Shown: positions 46,937 to 58,249 of the stretch, piece by piece
How positions within the stretch are numbered: position 1 is the stretch's first letter
How the letters are laid out: each line of letters begins with the position of its first letter
Origin: Desarmillaria ectypa
Lineage: Eukaryota > Basidiomycota > Agaricomycetes > Agaricales > Physalacriaceae
Direction: 5' to 3'
Assembly: GCA_030407005.1 (NCBI GenBank)
Contig: JAUDYN010000001.1
Coordinates: 124,001 to 188,000 of the forward strand
DNA length: 64,000 bases
The notes under the pieces: generated by a model
The model's input: the letters and a program-made list of their open reading frames with translations, nothing else
What the model was told of the DNA's origin: nothing
Databases searched by the model: none
Translations under genes and position numbers: made by a program

Positions 46937-47343
46937 TATTATGATTTTTCCATTATCTTATCTTATCCAGTCATATCACTGACACATCCCATCTCATCTC
47001 ACATTATTCTCATCCTGTGATGATGTATTCACTGACAACCACCCCAGTTCTACATGGTTGTCACCCCTGTTCATTCTCATTGGATTACAACCATCCAACT
47101 TCCTCAAGGTTTCCTCCTGAACCTCATTGTTTCATCTATTAATAATGCTGTACTTTCAGTATATAAGTAGAGTAGTTTTCACACTTGTACTCTACCTTTC
47201 GACTAAATTACTATCATATACCTTCTACTCCACTGCACTAAAGACTGAGCCAAACTCTCACTATAAATGGGTGATTGTCTGAACACAAGACAGCCCAGAG
47301 AGAAGCTTATGTTCCAAGTCACATACTAGACAGGGTCATAACA
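46937..47343 (+). repeat. 5' LTR of gypsy element
   Basis: 407 bp, aligning without gaps to the 3' LTR with 18 differences by hand count, 17 of them transitions. It contains a TATA-like agtatataagtag and ends in taaca. The first dinucleotide is TA instead of TG. Confidence 0.9.
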
Positions 47344-48401
47344 TTAGTTGAAAGGTACACCTCCCACATCTTCTATGCTAGCTATAAAGATGCAACAAAA
47401 ACCCATGCCTGACAATGACAACAATAAAAACAACCAATGAACTATCACCCTTGGCATCACAATTGGCAGTGCCACACTACTTATACTTTTTACTGCTCTT
47501 CTCATATTAACATATGAAGAAGAAGCATGAACCCTTCTTCTCCAAGAAAGGAGACCTCACCACCTGCAACCTCCTCCCCACCCACCCCATCATCCAGACC
47601 ATGTCCTTCCCAGAAGGATATCCCCCACCCAACTGGGAGAGAGAGAAGAAATTCCACTTGCTCACCCCCAGGTCTGTTTCATGGCCTCCTCTTCCTCTTC
47701 CTCCTCTGCCTCCAAGGACACCAATCAGACCACTGCAAGTGCAATACTTGCAACATACAGGCTGGAACAATCCACCCTCACTGCAGCTGAAGAATATGTG
47801 AGAGATGTTCAGTCTCAGATTGAGGACCCCCTACCCTCATACTCTCTACCCCACTGTCCCCATTCCTCTACCCCCACCTGGCCTTACTTCAGGCCCCTAC
47901 ACCCTGATAATCCCAGAATGGATTGCAACCACCCATATGAACCCTGGGCCCAAGAACAAGACTCCTGGCCCAGAGGAGGAACCAACTCCTCCTCCTCACT
48001 CCCTATCATCAAGCTCTCTAGCAACTCCAACAGGAGCTCAAACACCATGGCCAAGACCCCTCCCCTCCCCCCTGACAGGAACAACTGCACCTGGCCTGCC
48101 CTTGCCAACATTGATCAGCAAATACTCAGCCCCATTGTATCTGCCACCTGGAAATTATGAAGAGCTGACATCGAAGCCAGAATGGACTGGCTGCAGCTCT
48201 GTCCCGATATGGATGAGTGGCTGGCCCTCAACAGGGGTGATCCAATATAGGATTCCAACCCCAATGCCACAATCCATGCCAATAGGAACTGGGAGCTTTA
48301 TTATCCTGCCATTGGTGACTTGATACCAGGGCTATGCCCAAGGATGGCAGAGGAACAATGGGAGCTGGGTCATTCCCTTCAACAATTATGGTGACTGGAG
48401 C

Positions 48402-49580
48402 TTGCCCAATGAGAGGAGAATGGACTCGATGTCCAACTTTGAAAAGGATAGATACAATTATAGACACTACAGTGGGCTGGGATATTTCCAGCCCCAATAT
48501 ACAAATTTCCCCTACTACCCTCCCGACACCCCAGTCACAAGACCACAACCCTTGCCCAATTTGCCACCATGCAATCAGGCACATCAACAAGGCTATCACT
48601 CCTATCAGGGTGGTAGCCTTTTATTCACAGGCACAGGAGAAAGCACCAAAGCTGATATGACACCTGTAGACCCCACCTCTGCAGGACCATCATCAATTCC
48701 AAAAATGGTGGAAGAAATTCAACAGTGCACAAGGACCATGCTGGCTGAAAAAGAACAATGCATACAGAAGATGCATCAAGAACTCGCAGAAGAAGAAGCT
48801 GCCTAAAAGTTGATGATGGAGTATCTTCACAAAAATGAGAAAGAAAAGGAGCCTGAAAGAGGAAGACCGATGGAGCTGCCAAGAGGCTACCCAGGTCCAT
48901 GGCCAGATCAATTCTCAATCCTAAGACTGCCCCCTAGGAGAGAACCCTCTGACCCTGTCCCCAATCCCATTGGCAATGCACCTGATGATGCCCCATATCT
49001 GGGCATCAAACCAGTCCTTGTCAAGGCCCCCAATCCATTCAAAGGGGATCATGATGACATTGAATGCTTCATAGGTGATTGCATCACCTACTTCAAAGTG
49101 TTGCAACATTAACCTCCTATATGACCTTTATCTTGAATATGGGTGTTAATATCCTGTGCTCATATCCAGAGTGGAAAGAATGGATTTTGTGAATGTATGA
49201 GGAATGCCAGCAAAAGTGAGTCTTCGACCAGACCACCAGCATGCCCTGGGATGGGCAGAAAAAGGACTCCCACCCCAACCCCCAGCACCAACAGCACCCC
49301 AGCAGCAAAGCCACTGCTGGGGCAACAAGTTTCTCAGCCCCAAAGCTGACTGCTAATGTGAGAGTGAGTCAGGATGCTGGAATGGGTAGGTGGATGACAT
49401 ATGGAGGATCAGGAAAGCTGATGGAAATTGACTGACAAAAAGTGGAAGGCCAATACTTCAGGTGTGATGAGAAAGGTCACCTGGTGAAGGATTACCCTAG
49501 AAGAAAAGACTTCAGGGATGTTAGGTCAGTAGGGCCCACTAATAAAGTGGTGCTGCCTACAACCAAGATCAAGGAGACAA
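48402..49580 (+). pseudogene. gag remnant
   Basis: Text typical of gypsy gag: a charged, Pro-rich N-terminal part, a coiled-coil-like stretch, then PFKGDHDDIECFIGDCITYF. After this (about 49,109) the reading jumps to what is normally the end of the capsid region (YPEWKEW, 49,165), so roughly 130 codons appear deleted. The zinc knuckle near 49,453-49,495 has Tyr in place of its first and last Cys (Y-F-R-C then H then D-Y). Stops are present. Confidence 0.7.
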
Positions 49581-50964
49581 AAGATTAGGTCAACAAGGGT
49601 TCAATTCCCCTTGCTTGATCATGTCTCCTAGTGGTGAGTCCTCAGCTTCTGTGGGTTGGACTGATTATTATAAACACAGACATTTCAATACACTGAATAA
49701 AAATATGACTTTGTTACAAACCTTGAAGCCAAAGAACACCAAAGAATTGACAACAAACAGGTATGTCACACTCCTGAAAGAAGCTGACACAGTAATCTAT
49801 AGTGAATCCTGAGCCCCTGATGAGGTGCAGGATTTGCCAGGTGGTGCTGGCACTGCCACAAAGTCCACTGAGTCTACTTCAATAGGCTCACCAGATATGC
49901 AGGTAAAACCATGGACCAGGGCAAGTAGGTGAGATGTCCTCAGACCTCTCAGAAGTCTGAACACCCCAGTGCCCCCACTTAGAGAGCCAAGTCCACCAAC
50001 CTCATCAGGGTCAGTGGGGGAAATAAGCATCTACCAAGGCTAGAGCTGGGGCCATGCACTATCTAGTCTGGATGGGAGAAATCAGATGATGGAACCAACT
50101 GCAATGATGGCATTCATATTTGCATCTGGTACCATCTTCAAGTACTCTGCCAGAATGGGTAGTAGCAGAATCTCGGATGCTTCAAGATGAGTTCAGCATC
50201 CTTCTGATGCTATTCGAGTTCCAAAAGCAACTCAAGCTGAAGAACAGGAGGAAGCTGCTAGCACCCAGGTGGTAAAAAGGGGGCATCCAAACCAGGATCT
50301 GAAAGTTTGGCTGAGTCCAGCAAGACCTCAGTCTAGCTCCATCAAGGAAAGTGCTAACCAGGGACATGGTAGCAAGCCCCCTGACTCAGAGGAGAAGGTA
50401 TCAGTTGAGCTGCCAGTACCAGCAGATCCCAACTCTGACAATGTGGAATGAATGCCAACTTTGCCAGTTAACATCTCTGGAGATTGGAGTGCAACTGCCT
50501 ATTGCCCATTGCTGGTAGCACTCACAACAGCCATAAGACAGGAACCTGCTAGTGCCTAGGTGGTAAAGAGGGGGCACTTCAACAGAAACACCACCATCGT
50601 TGAAGTACCCAATGAAGAGGATGACATGGCTTTCCTACAATGGAAAGCAAAACAGTCCAAAGCCAGAACCCTGACACCCAAAATCCTGCCTAACAAGGGG
50701 GTATCAATTCCTGAAATCCTGCCAGTCACAGGGGTACCCAATCATGTGTGGTACAAGCCATTCAGAGTTGATTGGACTCTATGCACTATTTGGGCCACCA
50801 AAAACTCAGCAGTCACCAAGGCTGTTCTCTCCACTTGGGTTCATCCAAAATGACTTGGAGAAATTACCAATGAGCTCATCCAGAGCTTGAATGATGAAGA
50901 AAGTTCAGCACACAAATGACTCTATGAACTTCATGAACTGATTCAATATATCTGAGGTGCTAAA

Positions 50965-51516
50965 AGTTCTGGATGGGACTTCTTGGTGGATATCCAACTT
51001 GCCTCCTGTATGGGGAAGAAAACATTGACAACCTGTGCATTGTTGGATAGTGGTTGCACTGGCAGCTCTATCAACCAAACCTATGTCCAACAACACCAGT
51101 TGGATACCAGAAAGGCTGCTGCTTCAATACCTGTCTACAATGCTGATGGAACCTGCAACAAAGCAGGAGATGTAACTGAATTTGTGGAACTCCGAATGAC
51201 CATTGGAGACCATGTTGAACAAATCGACCTTGCAGTCACCAACTTGGGCTCCAAAACTGTATATTTGGGCCATGACTGGCTTAAACACCATAATCCACTA
51301 GTGAATTGGAAAATGGGATCAATGACCTTTGGACGATGCCATTGTATCAAGAATCATTTCACTCTTCCTGACTCAGATGATGAAGACAGGTGGGATGAAG
51401 AGCTAGAAGAAGGAGAAACTATTCTTGCAGTAAATATGCAAGAAAAAATCATACTCCAAGCCATACACCACACAAACAAATTGGCAGCAGCTGCAAATGC
51501 AGAAAAACCAAAATGA
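50965..51516 (+). pseudogene. Retropepsin-like protease region of pol
   Basis: The frame includes CALLDSGCTGSSIN (DSG active site, about 51,040-51,070), LGHDWLKHHNP and the following acidic linker. This is the longest undisturbed piece of pol. Aspartic protease that would cut the Gag-Pol polyprotein. Confidence 0.8.
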
Positions 51517-52820
51517 ACTTTTGAGGAGTTCATGCCTCCTCAGTATCAAAGCTTTAGAGACTTGTTCTCTAAAGAAAGCTTTGATGAACTACCAGACTGA
51601 AAACCATGGGACCATGCCATTGATCTGACCCCCAATGCTAAATCCACCTTAGACTATGAAGTCTACCCACTCAATTGAAATGAGCAAGAACAACTCAACA
51701 AATTCCTGGATGAAAACCTTGACTCTGGTTGTATTTGTCCCTCCAAATCCCCTTTTGCATCTCCTTTCTTCTTTGTCAAGAAAAAGGATGGCTCATTATG
51801 TCCTATTCAGAATTACCAAAAACTGAATGAAATGATGATAAAAAATTATTATCCACTGCCTTTGATATCAGAACTCATTAACAAGTTACATGGAGCAAAG
51901 TATTTCTCCAAACTGGATGTCCAATGGGGATACAACAACATACAAATCTGAGAAGGAGATGAAGAAAAAGCTGCCTTTAGAACTAATCAAGGCCTCTTTG
52001 AGCCCACAGTTATGTTCTTTGGCCTCACCAATTCCCCAGCCACCTTCCAATGGATGATGAATGACATCTTCAAAGATCTCATTGCCAGAGGAAAGGTAAC
52101 CATCTACCTTGATGATATTCTTATATTCACTAAATCATTGACCAAACATTGCATTATTGTTTGACAAGTCCTCCAACATCTATGAGAAAACAAGTTGTTT
52201 CTCAAAGCAGAGAAATGCGAATTTGAGGTACTTGAAACAGAATACCTTGGGGTCATTATTAGCAAAGATGCAATCTGCATGGATCCTGTCAAGATCACTG
52301 GAATTGTGGAGTGGCCCACTCCAACAAAAAAGAAGGAGCTTCAATCCTTTTTAGGATTTACCAACTTCTATAGAAAGTTCATTTGCGACTACTCCAAGAT
52401 CATATGACCACAAACATTGTCCTAACAATTCCCTCTGATGATGGAAAGTTCTGAGTAGAGGCCAATTCCAGCGATTGAGCTATTGGAGCTGTACTAAGCC
52501 AAGAACAGAATGGCAAATGGAGGCCTGTTGCCTTCATATCCAAGGCATTGACAGTTACTGAACACAATTATGAAATCTACAATAAAGAATTACTGGCAAT
52601 CATGTTAGCCTTGGAAGAATGGCATCATTACCTTATGGGTGCCAAAGAGACCATTGAAATCTGGACTGACCACCAAAACCTCCAGTACTTCTGAAAGCTG
52701 CAGAAGTTAAACCATCGACAAGCTCAATGGGTCACTGAACTAGCAGAATACCATTTCACACTCCAACACAAGGCAGGAGTTGCTAACAAGAAAGCAGACC
52801 TACTTAGTCAATGAGACAAC
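51517..52820 (+). pseudogene. Reverse transcriptase and RNase H region of pol
   Basis: Reads [47 protein letters not shown] and YLDDILIF (catalytic DD, 52105-52116), then the connection region WPTPTKKKELQSFLGFTNFY. RNase H text follows: AIGAVLSQ, KELLAIMLALEEW, WTDHQNLQYF. Stops interrupt at least ten places, mostly TGA in positions that are Arg in related elements, and several Arg codons have become Cys, Gln or His. Confidence 0.85.
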
Positions 52821-52899
52821 CATGATCAAGGAAAAGAGGATAACCAAGATGTAGTGGTTCTCACCCCCAAACCTTTCTGGGCATTAATACTACCCACCA

Positions 52900-55735
52900 C
52901 TGAAGAATGAACAATGCATATAAGAGATGCAATCAGACAGAAGAAACAATGGGACCAAGGAATTGAAAAATCCCTTAACCATGAATGTGGAATCATGAAG
53001 AAAGATGAGTTATTATGGTATGATAGACACATCTACATTCCTCAAGATACATCTCTCTGTGGAGAAATCATAGCACAATTCCATGACCATATCACTGCCA
53101 GACACCCAGGCATCACAAAAACCAAGAAACTCATTCTATGAGAATATTGGTGGCTGAAAATGAAAAAAGATGTCGAATCCTATATCAAGGGATGCGAAAC
53201 ATGCTAATGAATGAAGAGTGACACCTATGCAAAGGCTGCCCCTCTCCATCCCAATACAATCCCAAATACTCCCTGGACCTATATCTCAGTTGATATGGTC
53301 ACCAGTCTTCTGGAATCAGAAGGCTATGATGCCTTACTCATCATCATAGACCGCTTTTCAAAAAACATACTTCTCATCCCATGTCATGAAGAATTATCAG
53401 CAGAAGGATGGGCCCTTATGCTCCAAAACCATGTTTACACCAAACATGGAATGCCACAAGTGGTCATCTCAGACAGAGGACCTCAATTCATATCATCCTT
53501 CATGAAAGAGCTTTACTGAATGCTGAACATCATGTAAAATGCATCCACCATGTATCACCCACAGACTGATGGACAGATGGAGCAGGTCAATCAGGAAGTT
53601 GAAAAATATCTTCAAATCTTTGTCAACCACTGACAGACTGATTGGGTTGCATGGTTACCACTTGCTGAATTTGCCCACAATAATCGAATTCATTCCGCAA
53701 CCAGCAAAAGTCCTTTCATAACCCTATATGGAAGAAATCCCTGACTCATCTCTGAGTCTATCCAAAAAACCAGCTTCACAAATCTGGTGATACACCATCT
53801 ACACGTTCACACCTAGATTTTGCGATTTTGTAACAATACTATTGCACATCTATCCTATACTAGTGATACATAGAGGACTATAGCTGAGGCTTCGAGCTGA
53901 TAGTTAAAAGCAGTAAGCAACTGGTACAGCCAGGACTTAGATGCAACACCATTAGTGGGTTAAATCTACCAGCTGGCCAGACTAGTAACTCGAATGCTAG
54001 CAGGACTAAGTGAAATACAGCCACTAGCAAACGAAGGATGCTACTAGCACACAAAAACCAGGAGCAGAGTACACAGATCTCGTGAAGTTCTGTCACTAGC
54101 AGCCCAGACTGAGCATAAATGCCTAAGTCAGGATAACTAGTCACATGGCAATCTTGAAACAGGACTTAGAAATAAATTAGGAATGGATTAACCTTGAGCC
54201 CAGATCTGACTATTTCGATATAGATCTCTTATGATCGATGCTAGTGGAGCTGGACTGCACCCTCGATCATGATCGGATCGCTGTTACAGGTACCAATATC
54301 CGGATATTCATATAACCGTGTTACTAGGGCATGTAGTTGTGCCAAGGGCACGGAAAGACCAACTGTGGAGTCTCTAGACCGAATATTTGAAAAGAAAACA
54401 GACTAGACTGACTATTGTGTGATTATTCACCATTATTCATGACTAGCAAAGAAATCCTTACCAATATACCCTATACCCAGATGATATTTATAGTTCTGCC
54501 TCAGTAGTATATAAGTAGTGGGATGGGTGCTCGTGCAAAGCAGGCAAGCCATCCCCGCAGTTGAGCCCTCACTGGTAGTAACTGGTGTCCCCAATTAAAG
54601 GCTTTTGTGCTTAACCTCGATGGAGTGATTAATAGTCGCTAAGTCACCAATAGAATTGCATTGAATTGAAGTCCATTAGAGTCACTGTTGTGTCCTGCAA
54701 AGGTCCGGAGTGTTTTGAAGTTAGTTCAAGCAAAGTTCTCGGAGTTATAGTTTATTCTTAGGCCAAGAGCGCCACTAGTTAGCCAAGAGTGCGGCTGGTC
54801 AAGTGTTTATCACTTGTAGGAAGCAGTATAGGGCCAAGAGCGCCACCAGTCTGAAGCAGTTTCAGTCAGAATGAGCGCAGTAGCTCAAACCAAGTCACTC
54901 TTATCCAATTGTGTCTTACCCACCCCACTAGTACGAGTAGTACTTTGTATAAACTCACTAGTAATGAATAAAACATCTTAAAGACAATTGTACTTGATTA
55001 TTGAAGTCTGCAGAGTGCTTCCATTGTACTCGAAACCGCCCAAATTCAATATTGGTGATTAAGTGTAGAGTAGTAAGAGGTTTAGTGTGATTGGTGTTCA
55101 TTGCCATTCCCTAATTCTTTTGTCACTTGCCGTTACCAAGCACATCACCGGCAGCAGTAGAGTTCACTGAAACCATGGCCAAAGTCCACAAGGAAGTCCA
55201 TGACACCTTGGAAAAAGCAGTGACACAAATGAAGATGCAATATGACAAGCGAAAACAGACACCCAGAGAATATCAAGTCAGTGATAAGGTTTGGCTTGAC
55301 ATGGCCAACCTTCATCTTCCATGACCAAAGAAAAAACTAGATGACAAATGAATGGGACCATTCAAAATCATCAAGAAATCAGGTATGGCAGCATACAAGC
55401 TAAAGTTGCCACCCCACTGGAAGATACACCCCTGATTCAATGAGAAATTGTTGACTCCATATACTGCACCTTCATTCCCAAACCAAGAACAACCACCACC
55501 CCCTCCTCTAGACCTCATCAATGGTCAAGAAGAATATGAAATCAAAGAAATCTTGGACTCATGCACTCATCAAGTATGTGCCAAATGAGGACAACCACCC
55601 AAGGAAGTCATGGACTACCTCGTAAAGTGAAAAGGATGGACAAGAGAAAACAACTCTTGGGTCCAAGAAATAGAAATGACAAATGCCATGGAAGTGATCA
55701 TGGAATACAAAGCTAATGTTAACTGAGCTTTATAC
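52900..55735 (+). pseudogene. Integrase with C-terminal chromodomain, split by insertion
   Basis: The zinc-binding (H-H-C-C) region reads HDHITARHPGITKTKK and GCETC. Core catalytic residues are visible in YISVDMVTSL, VISDRGPQF and TDGQMEQVNQEVE. The frame reaches TSFTNLV and is interrupted at 53787. It resumes near 55,127 as STSPAAVEFTETMAKVH, QYDKRKQTPREYQVSDKVWL. The chromodomain (about 55,520-55,725) reads EYEIKEILDS, then YLVK-stop-KGW (TGA for the usual Trp) and NSWVQE. Several TGA stops; inactive. Confidence 0.82.
53788..55100. mobile_element. CG-rich insertion in integrase, probably a solo LTR
   Basis: About 1.3 kb beginning tgatacaccat and ending attggtgttca, imperfect inverted termini of the TG...CA kind. 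Inside are a TATA-like tatataagtag (54,509), an AATAAA-type signal (near 54,967) and short internal repeats of ccaagagcgcc. No coding region. These features suit a long solo LTR. CG dinucleotides are several times denser than in the host element. I could not find a clear target duplication, so the right border may lie up to about 30 bp further right. Confidence 0.55.
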
Positions 55736-55967
55736 CATCAAAAAATCATAACTAAGGACAAAGTAGTGGTCAAGACACTGGACCATGAATACTCTGAAAA
55801 TGGTGATATCGCATATCTTGCTTAATGCAAGGATGGATATAAAAAATGGATCATAAACCCAGACAAAGACAAATGGAAACACCTGATTGATCAATACTGG
55901 ATCAGTCAAGTAAAATCACAACTTGAAACCCATGAAGAAGAACCTTAGTAGTTGGGATGACTGCTTT

Positions 55968-55980
55968 AACAAGGGGATAA
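55968..55980 (+). promoter_or_regulatory. Polypurine tract
   Basis: Purine-rich aacaaggggataa directly before the 3' LTR, in the position of the plus-strand primer for reverse transcription. Confidence 0.7.
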
Positions 55981-56387
55981 TGTTACAATTTTTCTGTTAT
56001 CTTATCTTATCCAGTCATATCACTGACACATCCCATCTCATCTCACAGCATTCTCATCCTGCGATGACATATTCACTGACAACCATCCCAGTTCTACATG
56101 GTTGTCACCCCCATTTGTTCTCATTGGATTACAACCATCCAACTTCCTCAAGGTTTCCTCCTGAACCTCATTGTTTCATCTATTAATAATGCTGTACTTT
56201 CAGTATATAAGTAGAGTAGTTTTCACACTTGTACTCTACCTTTCGACTAAATTACTATCATATACCTTCTACTCCACTGCACTAAAGACTGAGCCAAACT
56301 CTCACTATAAATGGGTGATTGTCTGAACACAAGACAGCCCAGAGAGAAGCTTATGTCCCAAGTCACATGCTAGACAGGATCATAACA
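55981..56387 (+). repeat. 3' LTR of gypsy element
   Basis: 407 bp, starting tgttac and ending taaca (canonical inverted TGTTA/TAACA termini). Same length as the 5' LTR. Confidence 0.9.
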
Positions 56388-56392
56388 TGTGA
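56388..56392. repeat. Target-site duplication, right copy (TGTGA)
   Basis: Identical to 46932-46936. Confidence 0.85.
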
Positions 56393-57424
56393 CTAAGTCC
56401 TGTTTAGTGTTTCTCACTTCTTATAATCTAACTCAGCTGCTTATTCAGTTCTCATATAGTATTTGTATCATTGCATCATTTATATTCTGCTTGCTCACTG
56501 TGTCTTAGTGTACATGCATATAATAGCAGATTGCAAAATTACATGTGTGGATAGACTATAGTTACAATCCTATGTCTGTTTATCAACCTCAGCAGATTTT
56601 TCATATTCTTTCATCTATGATCTGTTTGACCTTATACTCTTCTTGTCTATCAATGAGGTCTGGTTCTGGTGGTGGAGGTTTTCATTAGTTTGGAAATTCT
56701 GATGACTGGTACAGTGATGTGCTCAGTAACAAGCAACATGCAAATGCAACTAGCATCTGGACTATTAATCTAGATACTAAATCATTTCTTTTTATGTTTG
56801 TAACTCATTGAGACATGTTCCTGAGTTCTGACTGTAGTAGTCTTTGTTTTGTATGGCAAATAGCATTAAATACTGAAGGCTTATAGAGTTGACTTGTCTA
56901 GACATCATCTCTAAGTCTGTTCTTGTACTGTATTGCTTATTGTCTCATGTAGTATTTAGCTATCAGTATAAAGTCTCTACTATAACCCTTAGTACCACTT
57001 GTAAACTATATTATTTAATAGAAAACACAAAATCTATGGGTAGTCTAGTACCAAGTGTATCACTGCAGCTAAAACAGGTGACATTCAGATTATATTTCTT
57101 CTTGCATAATCAGACTGCTAGAGCCATATATCCATTGGGATTTTTCTCCTTTCATCATATATCCTTCTGTAGAACTTATAAAATTATTTTATATGAGTCA
57201 TTGAGATCTGCAGTGTCTATTGAAGATATGAAAGTATTCTGTAACTCTGATAATAATGTAAGTAGAGTAATAGAAAATTCTTCTTTTTTTACTACATGTC
57301 TAAGAGCAGCAAGCTCTTTCTGGTAGAACCTTGATGTTTTAGTATGCTCCTCTATATTAGACCCAGTCTCCAGTATAATACTCAAGTGTAAACAAAGGGC
57401 TGTATCATATTCATACAGTCATCT
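56393..57424. other. CG-poor DNA without recognisable element
   Basis: Very AT-rich. The 145-codon plus-strand frame at 56889-57326 is rich in Ser/Tyr/Phe/Leu as expected from composition, with no motif. Probably decayed repeat sequence. Confidence 0.35.
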
Positions 57425-57640
57425 AATGAGTCATGAGATGATTGTCATACAAGAGTGAAGATGTTAAGTCTTTAGCTTAAGTGAGAAGAGGAGCCAGTGA
57501 GAAAGTCTGATATAGATTGACTTTAGCTTGAAGCTGGAGAATATACAGTGAGAGCTATACTACTTATATACTAAAGTCCTAGTCCTAATAATAGAGCTGA
57601 GAGTAAGATAAACATGCATGAAACAATGAATATAATAGTG
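57425..57640 (-). repeat. Inverted LTR fragment
   Basis: Its reverse complement matches the LTR at 57674-58095, for example tatataagtagtatagctc and ctcactgtatattctccagc. Opposite orientation to its neighbour. Confidence 0.65.
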
Positions 57641-57673
57641 TAGGTGAGAGACCATTATGAGCTATAGCATAAT

Positions 57674-58095
57674 TGTTATGATTTCTCCTATTTTTCACAC
57701 TTATCTTATCTTTTATCTAGGTGCTGGCTTATCATATCTAATCTCAGTGCCTATCACAGACCATGGACTGACCATCTTATTGTTATCAAGTGACAACCAG
57801 CCATTGTACTATGGCTTATAATGGTTGCTCTGCTATACCATTATTTCTCTTGTTTCATGCATGGATACTATACTTTCTATTATTGGAACTCATACTTTAG
57901 TATATAAGTAGCATAGCTCTCACTGTATATTCTCCAGCTTTGAACTAAGTTTAATCATACCAAACTTTTCTTATTGACTCTTCCTTGCACCTAAAGCTAG
58001 TCTTTAGTCTTGACTTTCAGTTGACAACATTCTTGGACTCATTGGGTGATTGTACAAATGTAATACAGCCTATTGTTTACCATTATTGTCCAACA
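57674..58095 (+). repeat. Solo LTR-like element, related to gypsy LTR
   Basis: Starts tgttatg and ends ccaaca. Shares architecture with the 407-bp LTRs: ttatcttatctt near the start, agtatataagtag in the middle and tgggtgattgt near the end. No target duplication found. Both neighbours carry inverted pieces of the same family. Confidence 0.6.
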
Positions 58096-58099
58096 GAGT

Positions 58100-58239
58100 T
58101 TGAGTCTAACAACAATAGCTTGTTGTTACTTGATAACAATGAGATGACCAGTTCATAGTCCTTGGCACTGAGATTAGATATGATAAGATCAGTGTCTATA
58201 TAGGATAAGATAAAGAAAAAAATAAATAAAATTGTAACA
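58100..58239 (-). repeat. Inverted LTR terminal fragment
   Basis: Its reverse complement (starting tgttacaat) matches the first ~135 bp of 57674-58095, including tatcatatctaatctcagtg and attgttatcaagt. The two form long inverted arms around 300 bp of LTR body. Confidence 0.7.
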
Positions 58240-58249
58240 CTCTATGTCT

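Larger units (their letters stand above)
46937..56387 (+). mobile_element. Full-length Ty3/gypsy chromovirus-type LTR retrotransposon, inactive
   Basis: The element is 9,451 bp including a later 1.3-kb insertion. It has 407-bp LTRs at both ends, TG/CA-type termini (the 5' copy now begins TATTA), a purine tract before the 3' LTR and flanking TGTGA duplications. The order gag, protease, reverse transcriptase, RNase H, integrase, chromodomain is the Ty3/gypsy order, and the terminal chromodomain places it among chromoviruses. Many stops, mostly TGA, plus a gag deletion make it non-autonomous. It is a fungal genomic element, not a virus of animals or crops. No primer-binding site was identified with confidence after 47343. 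Confidence 0.9.

Noticed and set aside
47514..48323. Overlapping Pro/Ser-rich ORFs in several frames
   Set aside because: Low-complexity leader and gag N-terminal region of the retroelement; frames overlap and none alone is convincing as a separate gene.
53788..55100. Idea that the insertion is an intron or part of pol
   Set aside because: It lacks coding text, has LTR-like ends and regulatory signals, and differs sharply in CG content from the surrounding pol.
56889..57326. 145-codon plus-strand ORF in the AT-rich island
   Set aside because: Composition-driven open frame in CG-poor DNA, with no recognisable domain and no start context.
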